A DNA stretch of 47,393 bases from Candidatus Hydrogenedentota bacterium (GCA_029565395.1 JAKQOG010000260.1:1-47393); one strand, 5' to 3'. Positions 16,307 through 25,881 are shown, numbered from the stretch's first letter. Made by a program: numbers and translations. Notes: a model not told the origin generated them from the letters alone.

Positions 16307-18952
16307 TTATGGGATGTTTATAAAGGTTTGTTGCGTGGGGCGGGGCTGCCATTCGTTGAGAATGATTTCCATGGGGAGGTATTCCGCGCGGACGATTCCG
16401 GTTTTGTTAATGGTGACGCGGTAGAGGCGGCTTTGACGGGTGAGCGGCTTCGAGCGCTGGTCGAAGACAAAATTGCCCATGCTGTACATGATGAGGCCGT
16501 CTTTATAGCGCTCGGGGGCCTGCTGTACGTGGGGATGATGCCCCGCGACGATGCTCGCGCCCTGATCGATGATGAAATGGCCGAGTTCCTGTTGAGCGGC
16601 ATCCACTTCCTGCGTGTACTCAATCCCCCAATGCATCGATACCACCACTATATCCACCTTGGGCTTGAGCGCGGCAATATCGCGGGCGAGTGTGGGCCGA
16701 TCTCCCTTGGCCGGACGCACATCAAAAGCCAGATATTCCTTCGCATACGCATAGGGGGTGTTCGGATCGCAATAGCCCAGATAGCCAATCTTGATTCCGC
16801 CCGCGTCCATAATCACTGGTTCCTGCGGCGCATCCTTATCACAGATGCCATTAAACTGAATTCCCGCATCCGTCAGGTATTTTTTCGTATCGTCAAGCGC
16901 TTCCGGACCAAAATCGAGGATGTGATTGTTGGCAAGCGTTAACACGTCGAATCCCGCATATTTCAAGCCTTCCACGGCCTCAGGGGACGCGTTAAAAGTG
17001 TATTTCTTCTTCATTTTATCGCCCCGTCCGGAGATCGGGCATTCCAAATTTCCGAAGGCAATGACGGCGGATTGCAGATACGGGGCCGCGGCCTGAAATG
17101 GATACGTAAAATCGCGGCCCTTTTCCAGCAGTGTATTGGCGACGTTGCGGGAGAGCATGATGTCGCCGACGAAGGCCAGTTGACGCTCGTCCGCCGCTAT
17201 TTTGGGTTGGGGCGGTGCGCCGGGACGCATCAGAACACTTACCCCCGCCAACGCAATGCCGCCCAACACGAATACACTCACCAAGCCCGCGAAAAAGGCG
17301 AACCAGGGACGCTTCATCAGAGGCACGGGCGGTTCAACCTTGAGTATTTTCTCCGCTGCCCTTTCTTGTTCTTTTCTTTTCTGTTTTCCCTTTTTCTTGC
17401 CGGTCATAGGCGCGGGTGCGGACACAGGCAACACGGTAAGCACCACGGCGGGCGTGGGAATAAACACCGTCACGGCCATATAGGCGGTGAAGGCCAGGAA
17501 AAAACAGGAAAGGATGAAAAAGAACTGGAAGTTCTGTTCCAGGGAGAAGTTGATAAGGTATGCAAGAATGGAGATCAAAAATAGGGCGATTGCGCCGAAC
17601 AACCGCGGAATATGCTCCACTTTGGGAAGAAACAGAAACAACGGGATGAGAAGCATGACATAGTAATAAAACGTGGGCGCGGTAAGGAAAAACACCGCGA
17701 TAAAGCTGAGCGGAATGGTCTCATAATCCTCCGCCTTGCGCATGACGAACATCGCGCCCAGCAGCACCACGCCGATAATGGACCACCACTGTATCTTGTG
17801 TTCTTCAAATTCCTGGGCCTTGTTCGCGGCATTGTGGATGAAAATATACTTGAATCCCGCGCGGGTCGTGGAGATGTCTTTGTCATGCACGGCGATCTTT
17901 TCAAAAAAATTGCCCCAGAGTTGAAATCCGCCGTCATACAGCGCCGATGCCCCGATCAGGGCAATGCACATCAGGGCAAAGGCCGCAAAAAAGGCGATGT
18001 ACTTCCGGTTGATGGGCGCCGGCTCCTGAAGCCGCTTATACCGATCCCGGATAACTTCATAAAAATTAAAGACTAGTTTGGCGCCCAGCCCGAACACGAA
18101 AATCACGGGGAAAATGCGTGCCATCCCCGCATATGCCGCCACCGCCCCCGCGCTCTTGAACCACCCCATGCGGATCAGGCACACCGCCACAATGAGCAGC
18201 GCAACCCAGTCCAGGCGCATGAAGGCGCCCTTAATGTGTACAAAGGCCATAAAGTAATTGAGACCATGGAAAATGATTGCAAACGCCATGACCCGCCAGC
18301 CGAACGCCGCCCACACGAACCCGAACATAACCGCCAGAAAAACCAGATCGATATAGGTCAAGAGCCGCATGCCCCACACACTGCTTGTCGAGCAATGATT
18401 CGTTAGAAAGCGCGCGAGCGAATTCCAGACCGGCGTGGCGTTGTAGCCTTTGTCTTGCAGTACTCTGTCCCATTTGCTTGCGGGCATAATGGACTGGAAA
18501 TATGCGATGTCTTTTTTAAACTCCTCCCAGCGGGCGGGGCTGAAGCGTGCTTTGAATTTCTGTGTGTCCCGTAAGACTTTGGCGGTGCTTTCCATGGAAT
18601 GGGTGTCCAGGTTTCTAATGGAAGCCGGCTTGTAGGCCCGTCGCATTTCCATGTCTGCCACGAGCGAACACCGGTACAGATCAAAATATTGGTGTTCTTC
18701 CGAATATTTTGCGCCCATGTAGTAGTGGTAGACGTCGTGGGGATTCATGTAACGTCCATACCGCAGCCAACCGAACTCAAAATAGGCGAAAATGGACGCA
18801 ACCCCGAGTGCTACTAGCAAAATGTCGAAGACCAGCCGCCCGGTCCCCTTGATTTTCCCCCGCTTAACGAAATAATAGGCAATCAGCAGCAGGATTGCCG
18901 CCACCGCCAGGATGATTTTTGCACTATGGCGCTGGGTCACATCGGTTATCAT
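16307..18952 (-). CDS. Fusion of polytopic membrane (GT-C-like) domain with CapA/PgsA metallophosphatase-like domain
   Basis: An 881-residue protein. Residues 1 to about 530 hold many membrane spans with an early PHDVYHYYMG loop, an arrangement like GT-C glycosyltransferases (DUF2029/GT87 type), where an acidic residue in the first loop is catalytic. A charged linker rich in Lys (GKKKGKQKRKEQERAAEK) and a further span at about 553-575 follow. From about 587 on is a CapA domain: FVGDIMLSR, NLECPIS, TLANNHILDFG, SMHWGIEY, AGHHPHVQQ and YSMGNFVFDQ. CapA (PgsA) is needed for poly-gamma-glutamate capsule synthesis and export. I know CapA mainly as a separate protein with one anchor, so this fusion is unusual. 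No capB or capC homologue is in the window. The ribosome site before ATG 18952 is weak. Confidence 0.8.
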   Translation of the reverse strand: MITDVTQRHSAKIILAVAAILLLIAYYFVKRGKIKGTGRLVFDILLVALGVASIFAYFEFGWLRYGRYMNPHDVYHYYMGAKYSEEHQYFDLYRCSLVADMEMRRAYKPASIRNLDTHSMESTAKVLRDTQKFKARFSPARWEEFKKDIAYFQSIMPASKWDRVLQDKGYNATPVWNSLARFLTNHCSTSSVWGMRLLTYIDLVFLAVMFGFVWAAFGWRVMAFAIIFHGLNYFMAFVHIKGAFMRLDWVALLIVAVCLIRMGWFKSAGAVAAYAGMARIFPVIFVFGLGAKLVFNFYEVIRDRYKRLQEPAPINRKYIAFFAAFALMCIALIGASALYDGGFQLWGNFFEKIAVHDKDISTTRAGFKYIFIHNAANKAQEFEEHKIQWWSIIGVVLLGAMFVMRKAEDYETIPLSFIAVFFLTAPTFYYYVMLLIPLFLFLPKVEHIPRLFGAIALFLISILAYLINFSLEQNFQFFFILSCFFLAFTAYMAVTVFIPTPAVVLTVLPVSAPAPMTGKKKGKQKRKEQERAAEKILKVEPPVPLMKRPWFAFFAGLVSVFVLGGIALAGVSVLMRPGAPPQPKIAADERQLAFVGDIMLSRNVANTLLEKGRDFTYPFQAAAPYLQSAVIAFGNLECPISGRGDKMKKKYTFNASPEAVEGLKYAGFDVLTLANNHILDFGPEALDDTKKYLTDAGIQFNGICDKDAPQEPVIMDAGGIKIGYLGYCDPNTPYAYAKEYLAFDVRPAKGDRPTLARDIAALKPKVDIVVVSMHWGIEYTQEVDAAQQELGHFIIDQGASIVAGHHPHVQQAPERYKDGLIMYSMGNFVFDQRSKPLTRQSRLYRVTINKTGIVRAEYLPMEIILNEWQPRPTQQTFINIP

Positions 18953-19087
18953 GAAGACTATTCTGCCTTGTCCGTTGTTAACACACCGGAAATTGGCATA
19001 TTATTGCCTGTGACAAAGGAAATCAACCTGATGGCCTTGTAGTATGAAGCGCACCAGGCAAAGACCCTCGGAAACGGATTTGGAATT

Positions 19088-19288
19088 ATGGTTGTTACAG
19101 TCAATGGTGAAGAACGGGATCTGGCGCCGGGAAGCACTCTTTCGGACCTGCTCCAGCAATTGGGCTTGAATCCGAAAGTGGTGGTGGCGCAACGGAACGG
19201 AGATATTGTACCCCGCGAAGACTTCCCCGCCACAATGCTTGCTGACGCTGACATCATCGATCTTATCCGGTTTGTAGGAGGTGGATGA
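19088..19288 (+). CDS. thiS: Sulfur carrier protein ThiS
   Basis: A 66-residue beta-grasp protein ending in FVGGG. The C-terminal Gly-Gly is adenylated by ThiF and converted to the thiocarboxylate that gives sulfur to the thiazole ring of thiamine. The VTVNGEERDLAPGSTLSDLL start and VAQRNGDIVPREDF middle are typical of ThiS. Length is normal. Its last codons contain the AGGAGG ribosome site of thiE, and the stop overlaps the thiE start, so the two are translationally coupled. The usual partners thiG, thiF and thiH or thiO are not in the window. It is divergent from the CapA fusion gene. Confidence 0.93.
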   Translation: MVVTVNGEERDLAPGSTLSDLLQQLGLNPKVVVAQRNGDIVPREDFPATMLADADIIDLIRFVGGG

Positions 19289-19938
19289 TGACTCATCGCG
19301 AGCGCATGGAACGGTTTAATCAAACGGACCTGTATGTGGTTATTACGGAGGCGTTTTGCGGCGGGAGGTCCAATATCGACGTGCTGAAAGCCTGTCTGGA
19401 CGCCGGAGTGCGGTTGGTACAGTTCCGGGAAAAAGACTTGCCCGCCCGCACCCTTTGCCGTCAGGCGGAGATTTTCCGGGATCACACCGATCGCGCGGGC
19501 GCCTTGCTGATCATTGACGACCGTCTGGACGTAGCCTTGGCCGTGGATGCTGACGGCGTCCATCTCGGCCAGCAGGATCTGCCTATAGATGCTGCCCGTC
19601 GCATCGCCCCCGAACTCATTCTGGGCGCTTCGAGTCATACTCTGGAACAGGCATTGGCCGCGGAAGCCGCAGGCGCCAGTTATGTGAATATAGGGCCGAT
19701 TTTCGCCACGCAGACGAAACGCACACAGGTCGCCCCGCTGGGTGCGGACGCCGTCGGTCTGATTGCTCCCAATCTCAACATTCCCTTCACCTGCATGGGC
19801 GGCATCAAAGCCCATAATGTACAAGAAGTCATTCGCCGGGGTGCGAAACATGTGGCCGTGGTCACCGCTGTTACGGCTGCCCGGGATATTGCCGCTGCCG
19901 TACGGGATCTTCGCGCGGCAGCAGGATGGTCTGGTTGA
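19285..19938 (+). CDS. thiE: Thiamine-phosphate synthase ThiE
   Basis: A 217-residue TIM-barrel enzyme that joins HMP pyrophosphate and thiazole phosphate to make thiamine phosphate. Family motifs are clear: VQFREKDLPARTL, LLIIDDRLDVALAVDADGVHLGQQDLP with the Mg/pyrophosphate ligands, GASSHTLEQA, YVNIGPIFATQTK and CMGGIKAHNV. The ATG at 19285 overlaps the thiS stop by four bases (a second ATG at 19288 is also possible) with AGGAGG upstream. Length is usual. It is followed by a glycosyltransferase gene 73 bases later that is not part of the pathway. Confidence 0.95.
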   Translation: MMTHRERMERFNQTDLYVVITEAFCGGRSNIDVLKACLDAGVRLVQFREKDLPARTLCRQAEIFRDHTDRAGALLIIDDRLDVALAVDADGVHLGQQDLPIDAARRIAPELILGASSHTLEQALAAEAAGASYVNIGPIFATQTKRTQVAPLGADAVGLIAPNLNIPFTCMGGIKAHNVQEVIRRGAKHVAVVTAVTAARDIAAAVRDLRAAAGWSG

Positions 19939-20011
19939 AAAGAAAGCCCCAAGCCGGTAGGATACGCAATAGTGAAGGGTGTCTTGGCTGCAAGATGAGA
20001 GTTATTCATTT

Positions 20012-21244
20012 GTGAAAATATTGTTTCTATGCCAGTACTTTCCCCCGGAAATGGGCGCGCCCGCTGCGCGTACGCATGAACATGCGCGGCATTGGGCGCA
20101 GCAGGGCCATGACGTCACCGTCGTTTGCGGCATCCCCAATCATCCCAATGGAATAGTTCCCGAACAATACCGCGGCACCCCGTTATACCGGGAGACCATC
20201 GACGGCATCCGCGTGTTGCGGTGCTGGTTGTACGCCACCCCGAACAAAGGCGTCCTCCTGCGGAGCCTCAGCTTCGCCACCTTTATGTTCTCCGCCATCT
20301 TCTTTGCGGTGGTGGCCGCCCCTAAATGCGATGTGGTGGTTGCCACCTCACCCCAATTGCTATGTGGCCTCGCGGGGTATATCGTCGCCTTTTTGAAACG
20401 CAGACCCTTTGTATTGGAAGTGCGTGACCTGTGGCCCAGGCAGATTGTGGATCTGGGCGTGGTTAAAAACAAATGGGTCATCCGCCTGCTGACCGGCATC
20501 GAAATGTTTCTCTACCGGCGGGCCAAAGGCATCGTGACCGTTGCCGAGGCCACCACCGGGGAAATCGCCTCGCGCGGCGTACCGCTGAAAAAACTCCATA
20601 CCATCACCAACGGCATTGACGAAGAATTCTTTACGCCGCAGAATCGCATGGTCCACTTGCGCGAACTGGGCGCTTGGGGCGAATCCATCGTGGTGATGTA
20701 CGTGGGCACCCACGGCCTCTCGCAAGGTTTGAGTACCATTCTCGAAACCGCCGACCTGCTGCGGTCAAACCCCAACATTCGTTTTGTATTTGTCGGATCC
20801 GGCGCCGAACGCGAAATGCTCATCGAGAAAGCCCGCGAAATGTACCTCGATAACGTGGATTTTCTCCCCATGCAGCCGAAGGAAAAAATGCCCGAATGCT
20901 ACGCAGCGGCGGATATCTGTCTTGTGCCTCTGAAAAAACGCGCCGTCTTTCTCTATAATATCCCCTCCAAAATTTTCGAAATCATGGCCTGTGCGCGGCC
21001 CATCGTTCTCGGCGTGGAAGGCCAGGCGAAAGAAGTCGTGGAAGAAGCCGGGGCCGGTATCACCGTTGAACCGGAGAATCCCAAAGCCTTTGCAGAAGCA
21101 ATTACCCGCCTGGCGGAAGATGAGGACCTGCGGTGTGACTACGGCGAACAAGGCCGCGCCTTCGCCATCACCCATTACAGCCGCCGTCAAAAAGCCGAGA
21201 AATATCTGAATTGCCTCCAGGAAATCCTGGATCGCACGAAGTGA
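20012..21244 (+). CDS. Glycosyltransferase family 4 (WbuB-like)
   Basis: A 410-residue GT-B-fold glycosyltransferase. The N-terminus KILFLCQYFPPEMGAPAARTHEHARHWAQQGHDVTVV is the acceptor-side Rossmann start of WbuB/WcaL-type enzymes acting on O-antigen or capsule sugars. Later features are EVRDLWPRQ, a short hydrophobic patch at about 78-97, GIDEEFFTP, MYVGTHGLSQGL and the donor-site region KIFEIMACARPIVLGVEGQAKEVVEEAGAG. GTG 20012 is chosen because it begins exactly at the family start; the upstream GTG 19979 has no better ribosome site. It probably acts on undecaprenyl-linked glycans at the inner membrane. It stands alone here, not in a polysaccharide cluster. Confidence 0.9.
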   Translation: MKILFLCQYFPPEMGAPAARTHEHARHWAQQGHDVTVVCGIPNHPNGIVPEQYRGTPLYRETIDGIRVLRCWLYATPNKGVLLRSLSFATFMFSAIFFAVVAAPKCDVVVATSPQLLCGLAGYIVAFLKRRPFVLEVRDLWPRQIVDLGVVKNKWVIRLLTGIEMFLYRRAKGIVTVAEATTGEIASRGVPLKKLHTITNGIDEEFFTPQNRMVHLRELGAWGESIVVMYVGTHGLSQGLSTILETADLLRSNPNIRFVFVGSGAEREMLIEKAREMYLDNVDFLPMQPKEKMPECYAAADICLVPLKKRAVFLYNIPSKIFEIMACARPIVLGVEGQAKEVVEEAGAGITVEPENPKAFAEAITRLAEDEDLRCDYGEQGRAFAITHYSRRQKAEKYLNCLQEILDRTK

Positions 21245-21372
21245 TCGTAAGTGCCCGGCCTCCGGTCAACGGCGCCTGCATCCAGACACGGTTTCTTTCT
21301 CTTGCCACAGGGGTTCTCACCAATGCGGGAAATAGTAAGTCTTATTTCTCAAAAGGTTATCCTTTTCCTGTC

Positions 21373-22761
21373 CTATGCCGGACCGAGCATTTTCCGGGGA
21401 TCAACCAGCCGGTCAAATTCTTTGCCGGATAACAAGCCCAGCCGAATCGCTTCTTCTCTGAGCGTGGTTCCGTTGGCATGCGCGGCCTTGGCGATCTTCG
21501 CCGCATTGTCATAGCCAATCGACCGGTTCAGCGCCGTCACCAGCATCAGTGAATTATTCACATGTGTGGCAATGCGATCCTGATTAGGTCGAAGCCCATC
21601 AATACAATGTTCCCTGAATGAATCAGCCGCATCCGCCAACAAACGAATTGATTGGAGAACATTAAAAATAATCACGGGCTTATAGACGTTCAATTCGAAG
21701 TTGCCCGACGCGCCCGCGATGTTCACCGTCACGTCGTTCCCTAATACCTGCGCCGCCACCATCGTTACCGCCTCGCACTGCGTCGGATTCACCTTGCCCG
21801 GCATAATCGACGATCCGGGCTCGTTTTCCGGCAGATGCAGTTCGCCGAGCCCGCAGCGTGGGCCGCTCCCCATCCATCGTATATCATTCGCAATTTTCAT
21901 CAGGCTGCACGCCAGGGTCTTGAGAGCGCCATGCGCCATGACCAGCGCATCGTGCGCGGCCAGTGCCTCGAATTTATTCTGCGCGGAAACAAACGGCAAA
22001 CCGGTGATTTCCGCCATGCGCGCCGCCGCCTTTTCCGCAAATCCTTTATATGTGTTCAGACCCGTCCCCACAGCCGTCCCCCCCAATGCAAGCTCATATA
22101 GTTTCGGCAACGTTTCCGTAATCCGCTTCAAGCCATACGCCACCTGCTGCGCATACCCGGAAAACTCCTGGCCCAATGTCAGCGGCGTGGCATCCATCAA
22201 ATGCGTCCGTCCAATCTTGACGATATCCTGATATGCTTCCGCCTTTTCCGACAATGCCTGATGCAGCGCTTCCAACACCGGAATCAACCGCTGCGTGATC
22301 TGTTCCGCCGCTGCGATATTCATCGCCGTGGGAAACACGTCATTCGACGACTGCGACATATTCACATGATCATTGGGATGCACCGGCTTCTTGGCGCCCA
22401 GTTCGCCCCCAAGAAGTTCAATGGCCCGGTTTGCAATGACTTCGTTCACGTTCATATTCGTTTGCGTGCCGCTCCCCGTCTGCCACACCACCAGCGGAAA
22501 ATGATCCGCCAGGGTACCCGCCATTACCTCCTCCGCCGCCTGGGTGATAGCAGTGCACAGTTCTTCGGGCAACAGGCCCAAGTCATGATTCGCCATGGCC
22601 GCCGCCTTCTTGACCACACCCAACGCCCGGATCACCTCCTGCGGCATCCGTTCCCCGCCAATCTTGAAATTCTCCAGCGACCGCGCCGTCTGGCACCCGT
22701 AATACTTGTCTGACGGCACCGGCATTTCACCCATCGTGTCTCGTTCTATTCGGCAATCCAT
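21373..22761 (-). CDS. fumC: Class II fumarate hydratase FumC
   Basis: A 462-residue class II fumarase, the iron-independent enzyme that interconverts fumarate and malate in the TCA cycle. The superfamily signature GSSIMPGKVNPTQCE is intact and supplies the catalytic serine loop. Substrate-site blocks WQTGSGTQTNMNVNEV, HPNDHVNMSQSSND and GRTHLMDATPLTLGQE favour fumarase over aspartase. Length is normal. Start ATG 22761 follows GGGAAAGGA. It converges on the glycosyltransferase gene and is divergent from the methylase gene. Confidence 0.96.
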   Translation of the reverse strand: MDCRIERDTMGEMPVPSDKYYGCQTARSLENFKIGGERMPQEVIRALGVVKKAAAMANHDLGLLPEELCTAITQAAEEVMAGTLADHFPLVVWQTGSGTQTNMNVNEVIANRAIELLGGELGAKKPVHPNDHVNMSQSSNDVFPTAMNIAAAEQITQRLIPVLEALHQALSEKAEAYQDIVKIGRTHLMDATPLTLGQEFSGYAQQVAYGLKRITETLPKLYELALGGTAVGTGLNTYKGFAEKAAARMAEITGLPFVSAQNKFEALAAHDALVMAHGALKTLACSLMKIANDIRWMGSGPRCGLGELHLPENEPGSSIMPGKVNPTQCEAVTMVAAQVLGNDVTVNIAGASGNFELNVYKPVIIFNVLQSIRLLADAADSFREHCIDGLRPNQDRIATHVNNSLMLVTALNRSIGYDNAAKIAKAAHANGTTLREEAIRLGLLSGKEFDRLVDPRKMLGPA

Positions 22762-22867
22762 AGCGATCCTTTCCCGGAAAACACCCTTTTATGCATAGCG
22801 GGGCTATGATACCCCACCGAATATACACAATCCAGCCGCCGGATTTCGGTAATAAATCTGAAGCGTG

Positions 22868-22873
22868 TATAAT
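22868..22873 (+). promoter_or_regulatory. Likely -10 element of the restriction-modification operon
   Basis: A perfect TATAAT lies 27 bases before the methylase ATG at 22901. The -35 at 17 bases upstream is weak (TTCGGT, 22845-22850), which may allow control of expression. Confidence 0.45.
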
Positions 22874-22900
22874 AATCCTATTGATGGAAAGACGCGCTTT

Positions 22901-24424
22901 ATGACCTTGGCATACAAAAGAATCGGCCCTATCGAGGACTCAAAGAAAATATCGGATGCCATCTTCCTTTCCAACCGTGAACGGAAGGCACATTTGGGTC
23001 AGTTTCTAACCCCGCCCCATGTGGCCGATTTCATGGCAGGCTTGTTTAGTAAACATTGGACAGATATCAAGTTGCTGGATGCTGGCGCAGGGGCTGGGGC
23101 TTTAACCAAGGCGCTTGTCTGTGCGTTATGTTCATCTGGTCATAAACCTCATCAGATTCATGTTACCGCCTATGAAATCGACCAAAATCTTTTGCCCTTG
23201 TTGCATAAGACGTTTGAGGAATGTAAGACACTGTGCGTACGTGCAAATATATTTTTTTCCGCTTCTGTTCTTGAGGAAGATTTCATCCAAGCTGCCGTTC
23301 CCATGATTCGAGACGACCTTTTTTTTGTTGAGTCCCCCGATTTCAACATGGCTATTGTGAATCCTCCTTATAAGAAGATACGGAGTGATTCCCAGGCACG
23401 TCTTCTGTTGCATTCTGCGGGTATTGAAGCCAGTAACCTATATCCTGCTTTCCTTGCTTTAATCGCCAGGTTATTAGTCAAAGGAGGGGAATTGGTTGCC
23501 ATCACCCCCCGTAGTTTCTGCAATGGACCCTATTTCAAACCTTTTCGCGCAGAATTTTTAGAAACAATGTCCTTGAGGCATATTCACGTTTTTGATTCAC
23601 GCAGGGAAGCATTTAAAAGCGAGGATGTTCTGCAAGAGACGGTAATTGTGCATGCAGTCAAGGAAGCAAAAAAACTGTCACATGTGGTAATTTCCAGCAG
23701 CAACGGGCATTCAGGCAACGCAATTGCCGAACGAAAAGTCGCCTATACAGATGTTGTGTCTCCTGGTGATCCTAACCAGTTTATTCACCTTATGACCACG
23801 GATGAACAAACTTACGCCAAGTCGGTTATTTGCAGATTGCCAGCAACACTAGATGAACTAGGATTGATTGTCTCCACAGGGCGTGTAGTGGATTTTCGAG
23901 CAAAATCCTATCTTCGAAAACAACCAGGAAACGGTACGGTACCTCTTATTTATCCCTGTCATTTCAGGGATGGGTTTGTGCATTGGCCGAAAGTGGATTC
24001 CCGTAAACCAAACGCCATCGTATGCAATGAACACACACATGACTTGCTTGTGCCTGCCGGTGTGTACGTTCTCGTTAAGCGGTTTACCTCAAAGGAAGAA
24101 CGGCGGCGGGTTGTCGCCTGTATTTACGATCCAGAGAGCATTTCATCGCCCTTTGTTGGCTTTGAAAATCATCTTAATTATTACCATATTCAAGGACATG
24201 GCATATCCATGAATTTGGCAAAAGGAATGGCTGCTTTCTTAAACTCCTCGTTGGTCGATGTATATTTTCGTCAATTTAGCGGTCATACCCAGGTGAATGC
24301 ATCGGATTTGCGGACATTTCGTTATCCAAGTGTTTCTACATTAGAGAAGCTTGGAAACTGGTATCCAAAACCTGGTTTTTCTCAGGAACAACTAGATAAA
24401 TTAGTAGAGGGGTTTCTTTTTTAA
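22901..24424 (+). CDS. Type II DNA adenine methyltransferase of the BsuBI/PstI type
   Basis: A 507-residue N6-adenine methyltransferase. Motif I is LLDAGAGAGALT near residue 58, for S-adenosylmethionine, and catalytic motif IV is NPPYKK near 154. A C-terminal target-recognition region of about 300 residues follows. This is the gamma-type architecture of Eco57I-like and PstI-like methylases. It protects host DNA from the endonuclease encoded next. The track-type alternative GTG 22865 lacks support; ATG 22901 follows GATGGAAAG. Stop TAA shares its last base with the ATG of the endonuclease gene, so the pair is coupled. The genes look more AT-rich than fumC and the downstream genes, consistent with transfer. 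Confidence 0.9.
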   Translation: MTLAYKRIGPIEDSKKISDAIFLSNRERKAHLGQFLTPPHVADFMAGLFSKHWTDIKLLDAGAGAGALTKALVCALCSSGHKPHQIHVTAYEIDQNLLPLLHKTFEECKTLCVRANIFFSASVLEEDFIQAAVPMIRDDLFFVESPDFNMAIVNPPYKKIRSDSQARLLLHSAGIEASNLYPAFLALIARLLVKGGELVAITPRSFCNGPYFKPFRAEFLETMSLRHIHVFDSRREAFKSEDVLQETVIVHAVKEAKKLSHVVISSSNGHSGNAIAERKVAYTDVVSPGDPNQFIHLMTTDEQTYAKSVICRLPATLDELGLIVSTGRVVDFRAKSYLRKQPGNGTVPLIYPCHFRDGFVHWPKVDSRKPNAIVCNEHTHDLLVPAGVYVLVKRFTSKEERRRVVACIYDPESISSPFVGFENHLNYYHIQGHGISMNLAKGMAAFLNSSLVDVYFRQFSGHTQVNASDLRTFRYPSVSTLEKLGNWYPKPGFSQEQLDKLVEGFLF

Positions 24425-25422
24425 TGGCCAAAATACATTCCAATAAACGAGTTAGTGGGCGGGATAAGCACAGGGATAAGAAACTTAAAGAAGCCCAATC
24501 TATATTACGCACACTGGCTTTTGAGCCAAAACAATGTAATGAAACGGCAGGATATACATTGCTTGCTTTGCTCGACATGAAACCCAGAAAACGATGGCAG
24601 GAGGCGAATAATCCGCTTCGTGGAATCACTCCAATAATCGAGTTTATTTCCAAGGAATACGATATCCGTTATGCGCCTAATACAAGGGAAACCATTCGTG
24701 ATGAAGCGGTGAAGTTTTTCGTGGAAGCCGGTATGCTTCTTCGAAATCCGGATAATCCCAATCGTCCTACAAATAGCGGGAAAACTGTCTACCAAGTCGA
24801 AGAACACGCATATGAGTTATTTCGTTGTTTCAACAGCCCTTCTTGGGAGGCAACGTTGAACCGCTACTTGCAGAGCAGAGAATCCATCCGTGATGAGTTG
24901 TTAAGGACACGCAATTTAACCAGAATTCCCGTGCGGCTTCCAACGGGCAAGTCGGTTACTATTTCGCCCGGAGGTCAAAATCCTTTAATTAAAGCAATTA
25001 TCGAAGAATTCTGTCCTCGATTTGTTCAAGGCGGAACGGTTGTGTACATCGGCGATGCAGAAAACAAATTTTTGCATTATGAAATTGACTACCTCCGGCG
25101 GCTTGGAATAATCATCCCCTCCTCCGCCAAGATGCCGGATGTGGTTATCCATGATGCAAAACGAAAATGGCTCGTTCTTGTTGAAGCCGTAGCCAGCGCG
25201 GGACCTGTTGATGGGAAGCGCAGGAAAGAATTAAAAGAGCTTTTTTCCGGATTTAAAACAGGACTTGTCTTTGTCACCGCTTTTAAGACCCGTGAAGCAA
25301 TGCGAAGTTTTCTCACGGAAATTTCCTGGGAAAGTGAAGTGTGGACAGCAGAATCTCCAGATCACTTAATCCATTTTGATGGCGAACGCTTCTTAGGTCC
25401 CTATCCAGATAGCCTAAACTGA
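24424..25422 (+). CDS. Type II restriction endonuclease of the BsuBI/PstI family
   Basis: A 332-residue endonuclease. The catalytic core is MPDVVIHD with D239, then WLVLVEAVASAGPVDGKR with E254, the PD-(D/E)xK arrangement of BsuBI and PstI, followed by the basic K/R-rich segment. The N-terminal half is helical and probably carries recognition and dimer contacts. Known members cut CTGCAG; the specificity here is inferred from family only. The frame is complete with no disruption, so it is probably active. The start overlaps the methylase stop by one base. The methylase-first order helps protect the host during establishment. Confidence 0.9.
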   Translation: MAKIHSNKRVSGRDKHRDKKLKEAQSILRTLAFEPKQCNETAGYTLLALLDMKPRKRWQEANNPLRGITPIIEFISKEYDIRYAPNTRETIRDEAVKFFVEAGMLLRNPDNPNRPTNSGKTVYQVEEHAYELFRCFNSPSWEATLNRYLQSRESIRDELLRTRNLTRIPVRLPTGKSVTISPGGQNPLIKAIIEEFCPRFVQGGTVVYIGDAENKFLHYEIDYLRRLGIIIPSSAKMPDVVIHDAKRKWLVLVEAVASAGPVDGKRRKELKELFSGFKTGLVFVTAFKTREAMRSFLTEISWESEVWTAESPDHLIHFDGERFLGPYPDSLN

Positions 25423-25446
25423 AATTCCCCGTATGGGATTGTTGTT

Positions 25447-25881
25447 ATGGCCGTAAAGTATCAGCGCGATGATATAGAAATGCCCTTCCGGAAGTGGGTG
25501 GCCGGGCCATCCCCCGCGCAGGGAAAACGTGCGAGCATATTGATTGCGATGGTCGTGGGGGGCGTTCTCATGGTGTGGCTCGCCATTTCCATGCGAAACA
25601 CCGATCCCTTTGACCGCCAGCCCGTTCTCCAGGGCGAAGCGCTGGTCCAGGCAAGGGAGATTTGGAAGGCCACCGATGGCTCCTCCGTGCATGTTCTGCG
25701 CTTGAAAGTAATGTTGAGCGATGGCCGGGTGGCGGAGAACAACCTGGATGTTGAGGAAGCGCGGTGGCGTACCCTGAATACCGGAGACCGCGTTTCCGTG
25801 GCCTATAAACTCAGCCGTGACGGCACCCGCGTCCGCCTGCTCCATCTTTACGAAGTTGCTCCTAACGTCCCGGTGCGATAA
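25447..25881 (+). CDS. Single-span membrane protein with small beta-type domain, unknown function
   Basis: A 144-residue protein with a polar N-terminus, one membrane span at about 28-48 and a C-terminal domain of about 90 residues. The end of that domain (LNTGDRVSVAYKLSRDGTRVRLLHLYEV) resembles DUF3592-like modules, but I cannot be sure. ATG 25447 lies 25 bases after the endonuclease stop, with GGGA upstream. Base composition returns to that of the main genome. It is more likely the first gene of the following group than part of the restriction-modification unit. Confidence 0.65.
   Translation: MAVKYQRDDIEMPFRKWVAGPSPAQGKRASILIAMVVGGVLMVWLAISMRNTDPFDRQPVLQGEALVQAREIWKATDGSSVHVLRLKVMLSDGRVAENNLDVEEARWRTLNTGDRVSVAYKLSRDGTRVRLLHLYEVAPNVPVR

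Noticed and set aside
18953..19087. Possible TPP riboswitch upstream of thiS (an AACCTGAT string is present)
   Set aside because: The conserved CUGAGA block and the second-helix sequence of the TPP aptamer are missing, so one short match is not enough.
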